A stretch of DNA of 64,000 nt from Cladorhizidae sp. MBARI D1340-BT2 (GCA_028752905.1 JAQNBH010000005.1:6064502-6128501); one strand, 5' to 3'; shown: positions 58,201 to 64,000, numbered from the stretch's first letter. The notes: generated by a model not told the origin, from the letters alone. Made by a program: numbers and translations.

Positions 58201-59907
58201 AGGAAAATGAAGTGGTAGAGGAGTTGGAGGGAGAAGGAATGGAAGGAGAGGAGAAAGAGAGGATGGGAAACAAAAGTTTGATGAAGGTAAGGAGGGAGGA
58301 AGAAAGAAACAAGAGAAGAGGAAAGGGCAAGAAAAGAAGTCAGTGCAGCTTGCCTGCCCATGAATAGAGGGCTAGGGCTAGGACTAGAGAGGGCCCATAT
58401 ACTTCTACTCAAGCAAATAACCAACTACGTTTGAGCAAGACTTGTCATATTAAGACACGCTGTTTTGTGCCTCCAATCAGAAAAAGTCACCTTGCAACTT
58501 CATCTACCATCTACTGCACATGCTATCTGCAGGAGAGTGCTGCATGGTGATGTCACAGTGAACTGCATCACACATACGGCACCTGGACAAAGGCAAAATG
58601 GGTCGCCTCAAGAAAATATCTCTGGGAAGACAGCCTGCTCTCTTTGAACAGGTATAGGTGCTCTGAGTTAAAATGAAAACTTTGCCTTCCTTTCTGAAGA
58701 CTTTTTTCTCCTCCCATTTCCATTTCTTGGTGAAAGGGTGAAGGATTTTGCACAGGGAGGGGCACTTGCTTATCACAGTCCCAACAAAATTCAACAATTA
58801 GTTGTTCCTTACTCTCTCCTCTGCCATCTCCTTATCCAAGGTGGCCATTTCCACAGTGTCCAACAGATCCCTCATCTCATCCTCGGCAGTCTCCTTGGCC
58901 AGCTGGTGCTCACGCACTTCCTGGAGGGTGTGGTCATGGGAAAGGTGTGTAGATGAAGTAATATGGCATATTGCAAGTGTGCATACGTGTACGTCCTTCC
59001 TTCCTCTCTCATATCACCTCACTTCCTTTCATTTCCCTCCATCCATCATGTCCCTCTCCTACTTCTGCCCTTCCCTCTCCTACTTCTCCTCACTCGACCA
59101 ATATATACTTCCTCTTTGACGTGCACCCTCACTTCCCCCCCCCCCCCCCAATCTCACCTTCTTGGCTACTTTGAGCTGCTGTTGTAAATCGCTCTGAAAC
59201 TCACTCCACTTCTGCTTGTACTCTGTCATCTAAAAACAACACCCAACAAGATGGAGGACATTCACAACTACAATCTCCATTAACACCTCCACCTAATTAT
59301 CACAGTCCAAGCGTCAACGACAACAGCAACAAACCTGCAAGTACTGTGCCCGGAACTTTTCAAGCTCCTTGATGCGTGCCTTGTCTTCTGCTCGCTTTGC
59401 CTGCAGGCTTGAAAGTCTATGGCTGATGTCGGACACTGCACTCACTTCCTCTGACACAGCACCCATACTATCTCCACTCATATCACTGGCACTAGCTCCA
59501 GCAGGAGCAGCTTCTGTAGGTATGATCACCTCTTCTTCCACAGACTAAACAGACAGCCACGCAGTACCACAATCATACCAGAAACAATGCTACTATTGGA
59601 TTGATGCATTGACATCAACATCTAAGCCACTCACCGATGATGTATCCGAGCTGGTGAAGCTTTTGTCTGAGAGTTCTAACTGCTGGAGTCTCCGAGACTG
59701 TGGAGAACTAAGTCCTTGTCCTTGTCCAGGGAGAGGAAGCTTTGACATGTTCCCCTGTTTGCTCTGCTTGGGCAAAGCCTGCTGCCCCTGAGGTGACAAC
59801 TTCTTACCAGACGATGGCCGCTTGGATGAGAAGGTGGGAATCCCAGAGGTGTGGGCATGGCCAGAAATGCGTGGGGATAGGACAGGAGTTTTAACCTCGG
59901 AGATAGA
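21662..59907 (-). CDS. DCTN1: DCTN1, dynactin subunit p150Glued (24 exons, 1,241 aa; CAP-Gly exons off right edge)
   Basis: Exons: complement(join(21662..21811, 33340..33435, 33562..33735, 35896..36042, 36915..36986, 40846..41149, 43959..44101, 44192..44320, 46868..47088, 48031..48190, 48359..48433, 50129..50275, 52270..52323, 52394..52505, 53068..53281, 54260..54359, 54439..54660, 56666..56908, 57348..57471, 57952..58127, 58813..58920, 59158..59229, 59335..59544, 59635..59907)). They total 3,726 bp and are in phase at every GT/AG junction. Conserved DCTN1 blocks include [68 protein letters not shown] and [20 protein letters not shown]. The stop follows a tail closely resembling the vertebrate C-terminus ([20 protein letters not shown]). 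p150Glued is the dynactin arm that binds dynein intermediate chain, Arp1 filament components and, through CAP-Gly, microtubules. The length agrees with the roughly 1,280-residue vertebrate protein once about 100 N-terminal residues are allowed for outside the window. Confidence 0.96.
21862..22135. repeat. Two short local duplications
   Basis: The motif actagtataattagagcata occurs near 21852 and 21920, followed both times by gtacaatagtcacc. The motif tcactaatgaccttttataa occurs near 22019 and 22083, followed by aaattcagggg. Both lie in the last DCTN1 intron. Confidence 0.75.
22123..22210 (+). repeat. Dispersed repeat fragment
   Basis: The sequence agagtaaatgtcaagttgat with flanks recurs on the opposite strand around 33214..33245. 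A weaker form (aaacatcgagcaagtac) occurs at 46449..46465. Three related fragments in DCTN1 introns point to an unclassified interspersed element. Confidence 0.45.
22790..23305. repeat. Diverged 43-bp-type repeats in inverted orientation
   Basis: Twelve or more imperfect units contain ctctagaagtgcttgagcta, cacaatgccatggaagtcat and similar. These are the reverse complement of the 43-bp array at 24280..32741, with far more divergence and variable spacing (about 35 to 47 bp). This old block and the large array therefore form a long inverted repeat around a hAT insertion. Confidence 0.85.
23465..24212 (-). mobile_element. hAT transposon deletion derivative, 748 bp
   Basis: The left end CAGGCCCGTACCCAGGATTT and the complement of the right end CAGGCCCGCTACCCAGGGGT form hAT-like terminal inverted repeats differing by an indel. 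The flanking 8-mers (actacata and acaagtat) do not match well, so the target duplication is decayed or absent. Inside, only the C-terminal part of a hAT transposase remains on the minus strand. The element lies in the last DCTN1 intron. Confidence 0.78.
23643..24047 (-). pseudogene. hAT transposase C-terminal dimerisation domain fragment
   Basis: A 134-residue frame carries the typical hAT-C block: [40 protein letters not shown] and [17 protein letters not shown]. Family members with this form resemble ZMYM1/P52rIPK-type hAT proteins. It begins near an acceptor-like tcttcatgacag, so it is probably the last exon. The catalytic RNase H-like core and BED finger are missing. Confidence 0.85.
24280..32741. 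repeat. 43-bp minisatellite, about 197 copies, with 2,145-bp duplication
   Basis: The unit reads ctcaacacttccagaggtag followed by gtcacttccatggcattgtg tag. A common C/T variant is ccagagg/ctagagg. Rare markers recur exactly 2,145 bp apart: agctgaac at 25060 and 27205, and ccgtggc at 25301 and 27446. Others recur at close to that spacing: the gttgctc variant near 25918 and 28063, gtctagc near 26430 and 28575, and the shortened gtgcacttcc near 26733 and 28878. About 50 units were therefore duplicated as a block. The array fills most of the last DCTN1 intron. Confidence 0.97.
32742..33339. other. Last DCTN1 intron, 5' portion, no recognised gene
   Basis: Unique sequence lies between the 43-bp array and the donor of the exon at 33340..33435. 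It holds one dispersed repeat fragment near 33200..33265 and nothing else that could be recognised. Confidence 0.55.
33340..36986 (-). CDS. DCTN1: DCTN1 C-terminal region, four exons
   Basis: Exons 36915..36986, 35896..36042, 33562..33735 and 33340..33435 encode the stretch after coiled coil 2. It contains [20 protein letters not shown], then [20 protein letters not shown], a Pro/Ser-rich segment ([19 protein letters not shown]), [17 protein letters not shown] and [16 protein letters not shown]. This corresponds to the human region from the LLLQQIS helix to the conserved C-terminal domain. The intron upstream of 35896..36042 begins with the 19-bp pyrimidine array, and the one upstream of 36915..36986 is the 40-bp acceptor array. 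Confidence 0.93.
33960..34233. repeat. CTA/ACC-type microsatellite, left part
   Basis: Irregular repeats of actactattacaccactaat and tactgccatgactact occur here. The same composition resumes at 35008..35145 on the other side of the pogo insertion, so the transposon landed inside this repeat. Confidence 0.8.
34236..35005 (-). mobile_element. pogo/Tigger-type DNA transposon derivative, 770 bp
   Basis: Ends are inverted: CAGTAGGAAGTCAGTTATCC at the left and the same sequence on the complement at the right, starting at 35005. TA dinucleotides flank both ends (34234..34235 and 35006..35007), as expected for the Tc1/mariner-pogo group. The interior retains only the 3' part of a transposase on the minus strand. 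It lies in the DCTN1 intron between exons 33562..33735 and 35896..36042. Confidence 0.88.
34409..34819 (-). pseudogene. Tigger-like transposase C-terminal fragment with PIP-box-like motif
   Basis: A 136-residue acidic frame ends in a conserved tail. [14 protein letters not shown] text appears as [20 protein letters not shown], then [13 protein letters not shown], then [12 protein letters not shown]. The last motif resembles the QxxI/VTDYF PCNA-interacting box known in pogo transposases. The helix-turn-helix and DDE core are absent, so the element cannot mobilise itself. Confidence 0.75.
35008..35145. repeat. CTA/ACC-type microsatellite, right part
   Basis: Continuation of the repeat interrupted by the pogo element, with catactattattacaccac and ctgccatgactactattcta-like units. 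Confidence 0.75.
35146..35895. other. DCTN1 intron sequence with basic low-complexity frame and (tac)n
   Basis: At 35320..35500 there are two diverged copies of a purine-rich segment with gaacagagaaaggca, readable on the plus strand as Arg/Glu-rich peptide followed by [20 protein letters not shown]. This could be a transposon-derived fragment but no family is assigned. A (tac)n microsatellite lies at 35770..35880. Confidence 0.45.
36045..36806. repeat. 19-bp homopurine/homopyrimidine array, about 39 copies, at a DCTN1 acceptor
   Basis: The plus-strand unit is gagaggagagaagggagac. In DCTN1 sense it reads gtctcccttctctcctctc, that is, pyrimidine except one G per unit. It starts two bases beyond the AG of exon 35896..36042 and thus acts as a polypyrimidine tract of about 750 nt. 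Between 36067 and about 36552 the sense strand has no A. Open frames of up to 345 codons on the minus strand and 294 on the plus strand are repeat artefacts. Confidence 0.95.
36824..36842. repeat. G homopolymer, about 18 bases
   Basis: The run lies in the same DCTN1 intron beyond the 19-bp array. It reads as poly-C in the DCTN1 sense direction. Confidence 0.9.
36970..40805. repeat. 40-bp array of DCTN1 acceptor-like units, about 95 copies
   Basis: The plus-strand unit reads caataatattgttcagggaa then tcaatctacacaaagcatag. In DCTN1 sense each unit contains ctatgctttgtgtag followed by ATTGRYTCCCTGAAC. This is the acceptor and first 15 bases of exon 36915..36986 (real junction at 36986/36987). 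Variants alter the exon-like GGC to GAT or GTT, but the AG is kept in the units inspected. Higher-order duplication: markers tcaatcaatc (37661, 39049), gcatatatag (37917, 39305) and the truncated gaatcaaagcatag (gcatag at 38223, 39611) recur 1,388 bp apart, and a 280-bp (seven-unit) block recurs at 38601 and 38881. Confidence 0.96.
40846..44320 (-). CDS. DCTN1: DCTN1 coiled coil 2 region, three exons
   Basis: Exons 44192..44320, 43959..44101 and 40846..41149 encode coiled coil 2 and the following linker. Segments are [54 protein letters not shown] and [20 protein letters not shown]. After these come a Gly/Ser/Pro-rich linker ([18 protein letters not shown]) and an acidic GGDGDDDEG patch ending ESHPLLLSR. 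In vertebrates this region contacts the dynactin shoulder and the Arp1 filament. Confidence 0.94.
41346..41799. mobile_element. Foldback MITE, 454 bp, TGAA target duplication
   Basis: Long inverted ends: the left begins GGGGGGTAGTTGGTATTTTT and the complement of the right begins GGGGGGTCGTTGGTATTTTT. Both continue through ctttagagctcc and tagattctgcaaa for about 65 to 80 bp. TGAA flanks both sides (41342..41345 and 41800..41803). Near the right arm a near-perfect hairpin has 17-bp arms aaaattgattacgttga around three bases (about 41704..41740). There is no coding capacity. The superfamily is not assigned. Confidence 0.78.
41804..42624. other. DCTN1 intron, acidic frame of unknown origin
   Basis: A plus-strand frame 41915..42241 (first ATG at 41951, [14 protein letters not shown]) is acidic then Cys/His-containing but matches no family I recognise. 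It may be a transposon fragment. The remainder shows nothing recognisable. Confidence 0.4.
42625..43835. repeat. 101-bp minisatellite, about 12 copies
   Basis: Units share gatgtacagccagccagcag, ctagtgtcatgata, ttgatgtgaatgtcagtcaa and catgtgtcagctttactccg, repeating every 101 to 103 bp. They lie in the DCTN1 intron 41150..43958. The last unit degrades about 120 bp before the exon at 43959. No exon sequence is contained. Confidence 0.93.
44321..44578. other. DCTN1 intron start with short CA tract
   Basis: This is the proximal part of intron 44321..46867. It contains cacacacacacaacgacaac near 44350 and no recognised element. Confidence 0.5.
44579..44812. repeat. 116-bp tandem duplication, two copies
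   Basis: Two near-identical copies, 44579..44694 and 44695..44810, start atgcccaaaactataaaatt and end gaatatgaaggctgtag, with a few point differences and one indel. It may be part of a transposon end but no borders were established. Confidence 0.88.
44895..45200 (+). pseudogene. Possible piggyBac-like N-terminal fragment
   Basis: The frame starting at the ATG near 44898 reads [12 protein letters not shown], a stop, then [16 protein letters not shown], followed by a hydrophobic segment. Acidic starts of this kind occur in piggyBac-type transposases, but no catalytic region or TTAA borders were found. The identification is weak. Confidence 0.25.
45295..45690. repeat. 60-bp minisatellite, seven copies
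   Basis: Units carry ctctcctgttgctgtggtg, ccccagcctgaagcttcagt and gacacctcctataattgct, spaced about 50 to 68 bp. The array lies in DCTN1 intron 44321..46867. Confidence 0.9.
45691..46867. other. DCTN1 intron, no recognised gene
   Basis: This is unique AT-rich sequence. The fragment near 46429..46500 is related to the dispersed repeat at 22123. No exon or transposase was seen. Confidence 0.5.
46868..54359 (-). CDS. DCTN1: DCTN1 intercoiled-coil domain, eight exons
   Basis: Exons 54260..54359, 53068..53281, 52394..52505, 52270..52323, 50129..50275, 48359..48433, 48031..48190 and 46868..47088 encode the globular domain between the coiled coils. Diagnostic blocks are [100 protein letters not shown] and [20 protein letters not shown]. 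The order and spacing follow the vertebrate protein. The exon 50129..50275 has only a weak match but keeps phase on both sides. Confidence 0.94.
47118..47445. repeat. Purine-rich tract (pyrimidine-rich in DCTN1 sense)
   Basis: The tract is irregular gggagagg/aggtaagg sequence. In the sense direction it is a 330-nt C/T-rich tract about 30 nt upstream of the acceptor of exon 46868..47088. The several overlapping Ser/Pro/Leu-rich frames here are composition artefacts. Confidence 0.85.
47520..47840. repeat. 22-bp minisatellite, irregular
   Basis: The core unit is gggtattctaagactagggc with aa added. It is regular at 47587..47640 and degenerate on both sides, with blocks such as ggctagggttattctagg. 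It resembles telomeric DNA only superficially. Confidence 0.85.
48434..48960. other. DCTN1 intron, no recognised gene
   Basis: Intron 48434..50128 begins here with unique sequence. No exon or element was recognised on either strand. Confidence 0.5.
48985..49275. repeat. (AAC)n(AAT)n composite microsatellite
   Basis: Short (aat) runs are followed, after a unique 60-bp stretch, by (aac)n at 49109..49137, (aat)n, an (at)n core at 49232..49247, (aat)n and (aac)n again. Poly-Asn, poly-Ile and poly-Tyr frames through it are artefacts. Confidence 0.95.
49310..49888 (+). repeat. 0.57-kb dispersed repeat, copy 1
   Basis: This is similar over its full length to 55589..56140 in the same orientation. 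Shared blocks include gacagtgatgatgagagc (partly), catggaagaccatcgtt, gcaactcgggtgagacagga and ctgagttactggcagtgccc. Near its start it can be read as [20 protein letters not shown] before a stop. It is probably a non-autonomous transposon. Its ends were not resolved. Confidence 0.82.
50335..50560. repeat. G-rich degenerate repeats
   Basis: Repeats of a motif like gggggtaacatttgcc with several G runs of four to nine lie on the plus strand, just upstream in DCTN1 sense of exon 50129..50275. The spacing of G runs would permit G-quadruplexes on the template-opposite strand. This is an inference. Confidence 0.6.
50638..51154. repeat. 38-bp minisatellite, about 13 copies
   Basis: The unit is gatcttggatgccctagcct followed by atctagtattaggtgaag, with a g/a variant in gtgaag/gtggag and one shortened copy near 51060. 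It is cut off by the element starting at 51155. A degraded unit resumes at 52091. Confidence 0.93.
51155..52089. mobile_element. hAT-like MITE, 935 bp
   Basis: The left end CAGAGTTCGCAGGTTTTACC and the complement of the right end CAGTGTTTGCATTTTACCCG are imperfect inverted repeats. Both run into many copies of gggtaaa/tttaccc and gggttgggttaaata. No target duplication matches, and the 38-bp array is disrupted at the insertion. There is no coding capacity. Assignment to hAT rests only on the CAG(A/T)GTT terminus. Confidence 0.6.
52506..53067. other. DCTN1 intron, no recognised gene
   Basis: Unique intronic sequence lies between exons 52394..52505 and 53068..53281. Nothing was recognised. Confidence 0.5.
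53435..54155. repeat. 35 to 41-bp minisatellite, about 20 units
   Basis: The core is gtgtggaagtgatcatgtga followed by tggcagagtcaagcaa. Variants carry agagag or lose aa, and shortened 19-bp units repeat only gtgtggaagtgatcatgtga. It lies between DCTN1 exons 53068..53281 and 54260..54359. Open frames on both strands are repeat artefacts. Confidence 0.93.
54439..59544 (-). CDS. DCTN1: DCTN1 coiled coil 1 region, seven exons
   Basis: Exons 59335..59544, 59158..59229, 58813..58920, 57952..58127, 57348..57471, 56666..56908 and 54439..54660 encode the long heptad-rich CC1. Segments include [96 protein letters not shown] and [22 protein letters not shown]1 in vertebrates folds back as CC1A/CC1B and binds dynein intermediate chain. 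An acidic Ser-rich stretch ([20 protein letters not shown]) precedes it. Confidence 0.96.
54873..54896. repeat. C homopolymer, about 24 bases
   Basis: The run is poly-C on the plus strand and poly-G in DCTN1 sense. A second, 17-base C run lies at 55039..55055. Both are in intron 54661..56665. Confidence 0.9.
55589..56140 (+). repeat. 0.57-kb dispersed repeat, copy 2
   Basis: This is the partner of 49310..49888, diverged by substitutions and small indels, including an extra segment near 55640. It lies in a different DCTN1 intron (54661..56665). The same orientation in both introns, antisense to DCTN1, could be chance or reflect duplication. Confidence 0.82.
56355..56660. repeat. DCTN1: Three 93-bp copies of a DCTN1 exon end and donor flank
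   Basis: Copies with exon-like parts starting at 56389, 56482 and 56576 match the last 30 bases of exon 56666..56908 (DMKLNTVRQ) plus following intron, with 90 to 94-bp spacing. At the true junction the sense reads CAG then GTTGGTGTGG. In all three copies it reads CAG then ATCGGT, so the donor GT is replaced by AT. They lie directly downstream of the real donor. Confidence 0.9.
56914..57270. repeat. DCTN1: Purine-rich tract at a DCTN1 acceptor
   Basis: Starting 4 bases beyond the AG of exon 56666..56908, about 350 bp consist of gagaga, ggaagg and gatgatggagaaggaagggg units, partly in tandem copies of about 57 bp at 57005..57120. The sense strand is C/T-rich and forms an expanded polypyrimidine tract. 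Confidence 0.9.
57472..57951. other. DCTN1 intron with 21-base G run
   Basis: A G homopolymer at 57492..57512 lies 20 nt upstream, in sense, of the acceptor of exon 57348..57471, where it reads as poly-C. The remainder is unique and has no recognised gene. Confidence 0.7.
58136..58335. repeat. DCTN1: (CA)n and purine-rich tract at a DCTN1 acceptor
   Basis: (ac)n at 58138..58157 is followed by about 170 bp of gagaggaggaagag-type purines, directly upstream in sense of exon 57952..58127. This is the third DCTN1 intron with an expanded pyrimidine-rich 3' end. Confidence 0.85.
58336..58812. other. DCTN1 intron, no recognised gene
   Basis: Unique sequence lies between the purine tract and the donor of exon 58813..58920. 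Nothing was recognised on either strand. Confidence 0.5.
59135..59149. repeat. DCTN1: C run next to a DCTN1 donor
   Basis: A run of 15 C on the plus strand gives poly-G in sense, starting about 9 nt inside the intron after exon 59158..59229. A comparable 12-base run lies just beyond the donor of exon 50129..50275 (50100..50111). Confidence 0.85.
59635..59907 (-). CDS. DCTN1: DCTN1 exon for the Ser/Pro-rich linker after the CAP-Gly domain
   Basis: The exon is 273 bp, in phase 0 at both ends, and encodes 91 residues such as [34 protein letters not shown] and [20 protein letters not shown]. Low complexity and Ser/Pro/Lys content fit the basic linker between CAP-Gly and coiled coil 1. It has no sequence-specific match, so its membership rests on phase, position and composition. 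The acceptor (ttaatatgcag) lies about 12 bp from the 16-bp array. Confidence 0.82.
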
Positions 59908-59918
59908 CTGCATATTAA

Positions 59919-62900
59919 AGTGGGACATGGAAACAGTGGGACATGGAAACAGTGGGACATGGAAACAGTGGGACATGGAAACAGTGGGACATGGAAGTAG
60001 TGGGACATGGAAACAGTGGGACATGGAAGTAGTGGGACATGGAAGTAGTGGGACATGGAAACAGTGGGACATGGAAACAGTGGGACATGGAAGTAGTGGG
60101 ACATGGAAACAGTGGGACATGGAAGTAGTGGGACATGGAAACAGTGGGACATGGAAGTAGTGGGACATGGAAACAGTGGGACATGGAAACAGTGGGACAT
60201 GGAAGTAGTGGAACATGGAAACAGTGGGGACATGGAAACAGTGGGACATGGAAGTAGTGGGACATGGAAGTAGTGGAACATGGAAACAGTGGGACAAAAT
60301 AGTGGGACATGGAAACAGTGGGACATGGAAACAGTGGGACATGGAAACAGTGGGACATGGAAACAGTGGGACATGGAAACAGTGGACCTGGAAGTAGTGG
60401 GACATGGAAACAGTGGGACACGGAAACAGTGGGACACGGAAACAGTGGGGTATGGAAGTAGTGGGACATGGAAACAGTGGGACATGGAAACAGTGGGACA
60501 TGGAAACAGTGGGACATGGAAACAGTGGGACATGGAAACAGTGGGACATGGAAACAGTGGGAGATGGAAACAGTGGGACAAAATAGTGGGACATGGAAAC
60601 AGTGGGACATGGAAACAGTGGGACATGGAAACAGTGGGACATGGAAACAGTGGGACATGGAAACAGTGGGACATGGGACATGGAAACAGAGGGACATGGA
60701 AACAGAGGGACATGGAAACAGTGGGACATGGAAACAGTGGGACATGGAAACAGTGGGACATGGAAACAGTGGGACAAAATAGTGGGACATGGAAACAGTG
60801 GGACATGGAAACAGTGGGACATGGAAACAGTGGGACATGGAAGTAGTGGGACATGGAAACAGTGGGACATGGAAACAGTGGGGTATGGAAGTAGTGGGAC
60901 ATGGAAACAGTGGGACATGGAAACAGTGGGACATGGAAACAGTGGGGCATGGAAACAGTGGGACAAGGAAACAGTGGGACATGGAAACAGTGGGACATGA
61001 AAAGAGTGGGACATGGAAACAGTGGGACATGGAAGTAGTGGGACATTGAAACAGTGGGACATGGAAACAGTGGGACATGGAAACAGTGGGACATGGAAAC
61101 AGTGGGACATGGAAACAGTGGGACATGGAAACAGTGGGACATGGAAACAGTGGGACATGGAAACAGTGGGACATGGAAACAGTGGGACATGGAAACAGTG
61201 GGACATGGAAACAGTGGGACATGGAAACAGTGGGGCATGGAAACAGTGGGGCCAAGGAAACAGTGGGACATGGAAACAGTGGGACATGGAAAACAGTGGG
61301 ACATGAAAACAGTGGGACATGGAAGTAGTGGGACATGGAAACAGTGGGACATGGAAACAGTGGGACATGGAAACAGTGAGACATGGAAACAGTGGGACAT
61401 GGAAACAGTGGGACATGGAAACAGTGGGACATGGAAACATTGGGACATGGAAACATTGGGACATGGAAACAGTGGGACATGGAAACAGTGGGACATGGAA
61501 ACAGTGGGACATGGAAGTAGTGGGACATGGAAACAGTGGGACATGGAAACAGTGGGGCATGGAAGTAGTGGGACATGGAAACAGTGGGACATGGAAACAG
61601 TGGGACATGGAAACAGTGGAACATGGAAACAGTGGGACATGGAAACATTGGGACATGGAAACAGTGGGGCATGGAAACAGTGGGACAAGGAAACAGTGGG
61701 ACATGGAAACAGTGGGACATGGAAACAGTGGGACATGGAAGTAGTGGGACGTGGAAACAGTGGGACATGGAAACAGTGGGGCATGGAAACAGTGGGACAA
61801 GGAAACAGTGGGACATGGAAACAGTGGGACATGGAAACAGTGGGACATGGACAGTGGGACATGGAAACAGTGGGACATGGAAACAGTGGGACATGGAAAC
61901 AGTGGGACGTGGAAGTAGTGGGACATGGAAACAGTGGGGCATGGAAACAGTGGGACAAGGAAACAATGGGACAAGGAAACAGTGGGACATGGAAACAGTG
62001 GGACATGGAAACAGTGGGACATGGAAACAGTGGGACATGGAAACAGTGGGACATGGAAACAGTGGGACATGGAAACAGTGGGACATGGAAACAGTGGGAC
62101 ATGGAAACAGTGGGACATGGAAACGGTGGGACATGGAAACGGTGGGACATGGAAACGGTGGGACATGGAAACAGTGGGACATGGAATAATGGGACATGGA
62201 ATAATGGGACATGGAAGTAGTGGGACATGGAAACAGTGGGACATGGAAGTAGTGGGACATGGAAACAGTGGGACATGGAAGTAGTGGGACATGGAAGTAG
62301 TGGGACATGGAAACAGTGGGACATGGAAACAGTGGGACATGGAAACAGTGGGACATGGAAACAGTGGGACATGGAAGTAGTGGGACATGGAAACAGTGAC
62401 AGTGGGACATGGAAACAGTGGGACATGGAAACAGAGGGACATGGAAACAGTGGGGCATGGAAACAGTGGGACAAGGAAACAGTGGGACATGGAAACAGAG
62501 GGACATGGAAACAGTGGGACATGGAAACAGTGGGACAAAATAGTGGGACATGGAAACAGTGGGACATGGAAACAGTGGGACATGGAAACAGTGGGACATG
62601 GAAACAGTGGGACATGGAATTAGTGGGACATGGAAACAGTGGGGTAAGGAAATAGTGGGACATGGAAACAGTGGGACATGGAAACAGTGGGACATGGAAA
62701 CAGTGGGACATGGAAACAGTGGGACATGGAAGTAGTGGGACATGGAAACAGTGGGACATGGAAACAGTGGGGTATGGAAGTAGTGGGACATGGAAACAGT
62801 GGGGCATGGAAACCGTGGGACAAGGAAACAGTGGGACATGAAAAGAGTGGGACATGGAAACAGTGGGGCATTGAAACAGTGGGACATGGAAACAGTGGGA

Positions 62901-64000
62901 CATGGAAACAGTGGGACATGGAAACAGTGGGACATGGAAACAGTGGGACATGGAAACAGTGGGACATGGAAACAGTGGGACATGGAAACAGTGGGACAAA
63001 ATAGTGGGACATGGAAACAGTGGGACATGGAAACAGTGGGACATGGAAACAGTGGGACATGGTAACAGTGGGACATGGAAACAGTGGGACATGGAAGTAG
63101 TGGGACATGGAAACAGTGGGACATGGAAACAGTGGGACATGGAAACAGTGGGACATGGAAACAGTGGGGCATGGAAACAGTGGGACAAGGAAACAGTGGG
63201 ACATGGAAACAGTGGGACATGGAAACAGTGGGACATGGAAACAGTGGGACATGGAAGTAGTGGGACATGGAAACAGTGGGACATGGAAACAGTGAGACAT
63301 GGAAACAGTGGGACATGGAAACAGTGGGACATGGAAACAGTGGGACATGGAAACATTGGGACATGGAAACAGTGGGACATGGAAACAGTGGGACATGGAA
63401 ACAGTGGGACATGGAAACAGTGGGACATGGAAGTAGTGGGACATGGAAACAGTGGGACATGGAAACAGTGGGACATGGAAGTAGTGGGACATGGAAACAG
63501 TGGAACATGGAAACAGTGGGACATGGAAACAGTGGAACATGGAAACAGTGGGACATGGAAACAGTGGGACATGGAAACAGTGGGACATGGAAACATTGGG
63601 ACATGGAAACAGTGGGGCATGGAAACAGTGGGACATGGAAACAGTGGGACATGGAAACAGTGGGACATGGAAACAGTGGGACATGGAAACATGGGACATG
63701 GAAGTAGTGGGACATGGAAACAGTGGGACATGGAAGTAGTGGGACATGGAAACAGTGGGACATGGAAAAAGTGGGACATGGAAACAGTGGGACGTGGAAG
63801 TAGTGGGACATGGAAACAGTGGGGCATGGAAACAGTGGGACATGGAAACAGTGGGACATGGAAACAGTGGGACATGGAAACAGTGGGACATGGAAACAGT
63901 GGGACATGGAAACAGTGGGACATGGAAACAGTGGGACATGGAAACAGTGGGACATGGAAACAGTGGGACATGGAAACAGTGGGACATGGAAACAGTGGGA
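59919..64000. repeat. 16-bp minisatellite, over 250 copies, runs off the right edge
   Basis: The unit is acatggaaacagtggg with a frequent acatggaagtagtggg variant and rarer forms (acaaggaaac, gcatggaaac, acaaaatagtggg). It lies in the DCTN1 intron upstream of exon 59635..59907. In DCTN1 sense (cccactgtttccatgt) all three frames lack stops in the consensus, giving spurious frames of up to 1,431 codons with the periodic peptide CFHVPLFPCPTVSMSH. Confidence 0.97.

Noticed and set aside
59676..63971. Open frames of up to 1,431 codons on the minus strand (Cys/His/Pro-rich)
   Set aside because: They are a direct result of a 16-bp repeat whose complement has no stop codon. All three minus frames give the same periodic peptide, and the region lies in a DCTN1 intron.

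Overview
The window looks like nuclear DNA of a non-bilaterian animal, most likely a sponge. That assignment is an inference. It rests on spliced, animal-type genes, a single-exon U-box/RING-TRAF-NHL gene of the kind expanded in sponges and cnidarians, and the mix of DNA transposons (Ginger, hAT, pogo). No rRNA, tRNA, CRISPR array or bacterial operon was seen.

Three host genes account for the order of the window. (1) WDR59, a GATOR2 subunit, lies on the minus strand. Its first seven coding exons run from 14772 down to 921, and the gene continues off the left edge. (2) An intact 696-residue U-box/RING-TRAF zinc finger-coiled coil-NHL gene lies at 14844..16934 on the plus strand. It is head to head with WDR59 across only 71 bp. 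(3) DCTN1 (dynactin p150Glued) fills the rest on the minus strand. Twenty-four coding exons from 59907 down to 21662 give 1,241 residues and a stop. The CAP-Gly exons lie beyond the right edge. For both spliced genes every inferred exon length and intron phase fits into one open frame, so exon coordinates are given to the base.

Most of the remaining DNA is intronic tandem repeat and transposon debris. Five very large arrays make up roughly a third or more of the window: 32-bp units (8366..13158, WDR59 intron 4), 43-bp units (24280..32741, last DCTN1 intron), 19-bp pyrimidine units (36045..36806), 40-bp units (36970..40805) and 16-bp units (59919..64000, open-ended). Two repeats copy splice junctions of DCTN1. 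The 40-bp array is about 95 copies of the acceptor and first exon bases of one exon. Three 93-bp copies after another exon carry its donor end with the GT changed to AT. The 43- and 40-bp arrays also show higher-order duplications of 2,145 bp and 1,388 bp.

Mobile elements: a decayed Ginger-type DNA transposon with CCGG target duplications (4982..8361) carrying integrase, Ulp1-like protease and PHD remnants; an unassigned 1.46-kb terminal-inverted-repeat element with a frameshifted unknown protein (18881..20336); a 748-bp hAT deletion derivative (23465..24212); a 770-bp pogo/Tigger derivative that keeps a PCNA-binding-like tail (34236..35005); a foldback MITE (41346..41799); a hAT-like MITE (51155..52089); and two copies of a 0.57-kb unclassified dispersed repeat. 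The three host genes do not form a pathway. The only close regulatory link visible is the shared 71-bp WDR59/NHL promoter.
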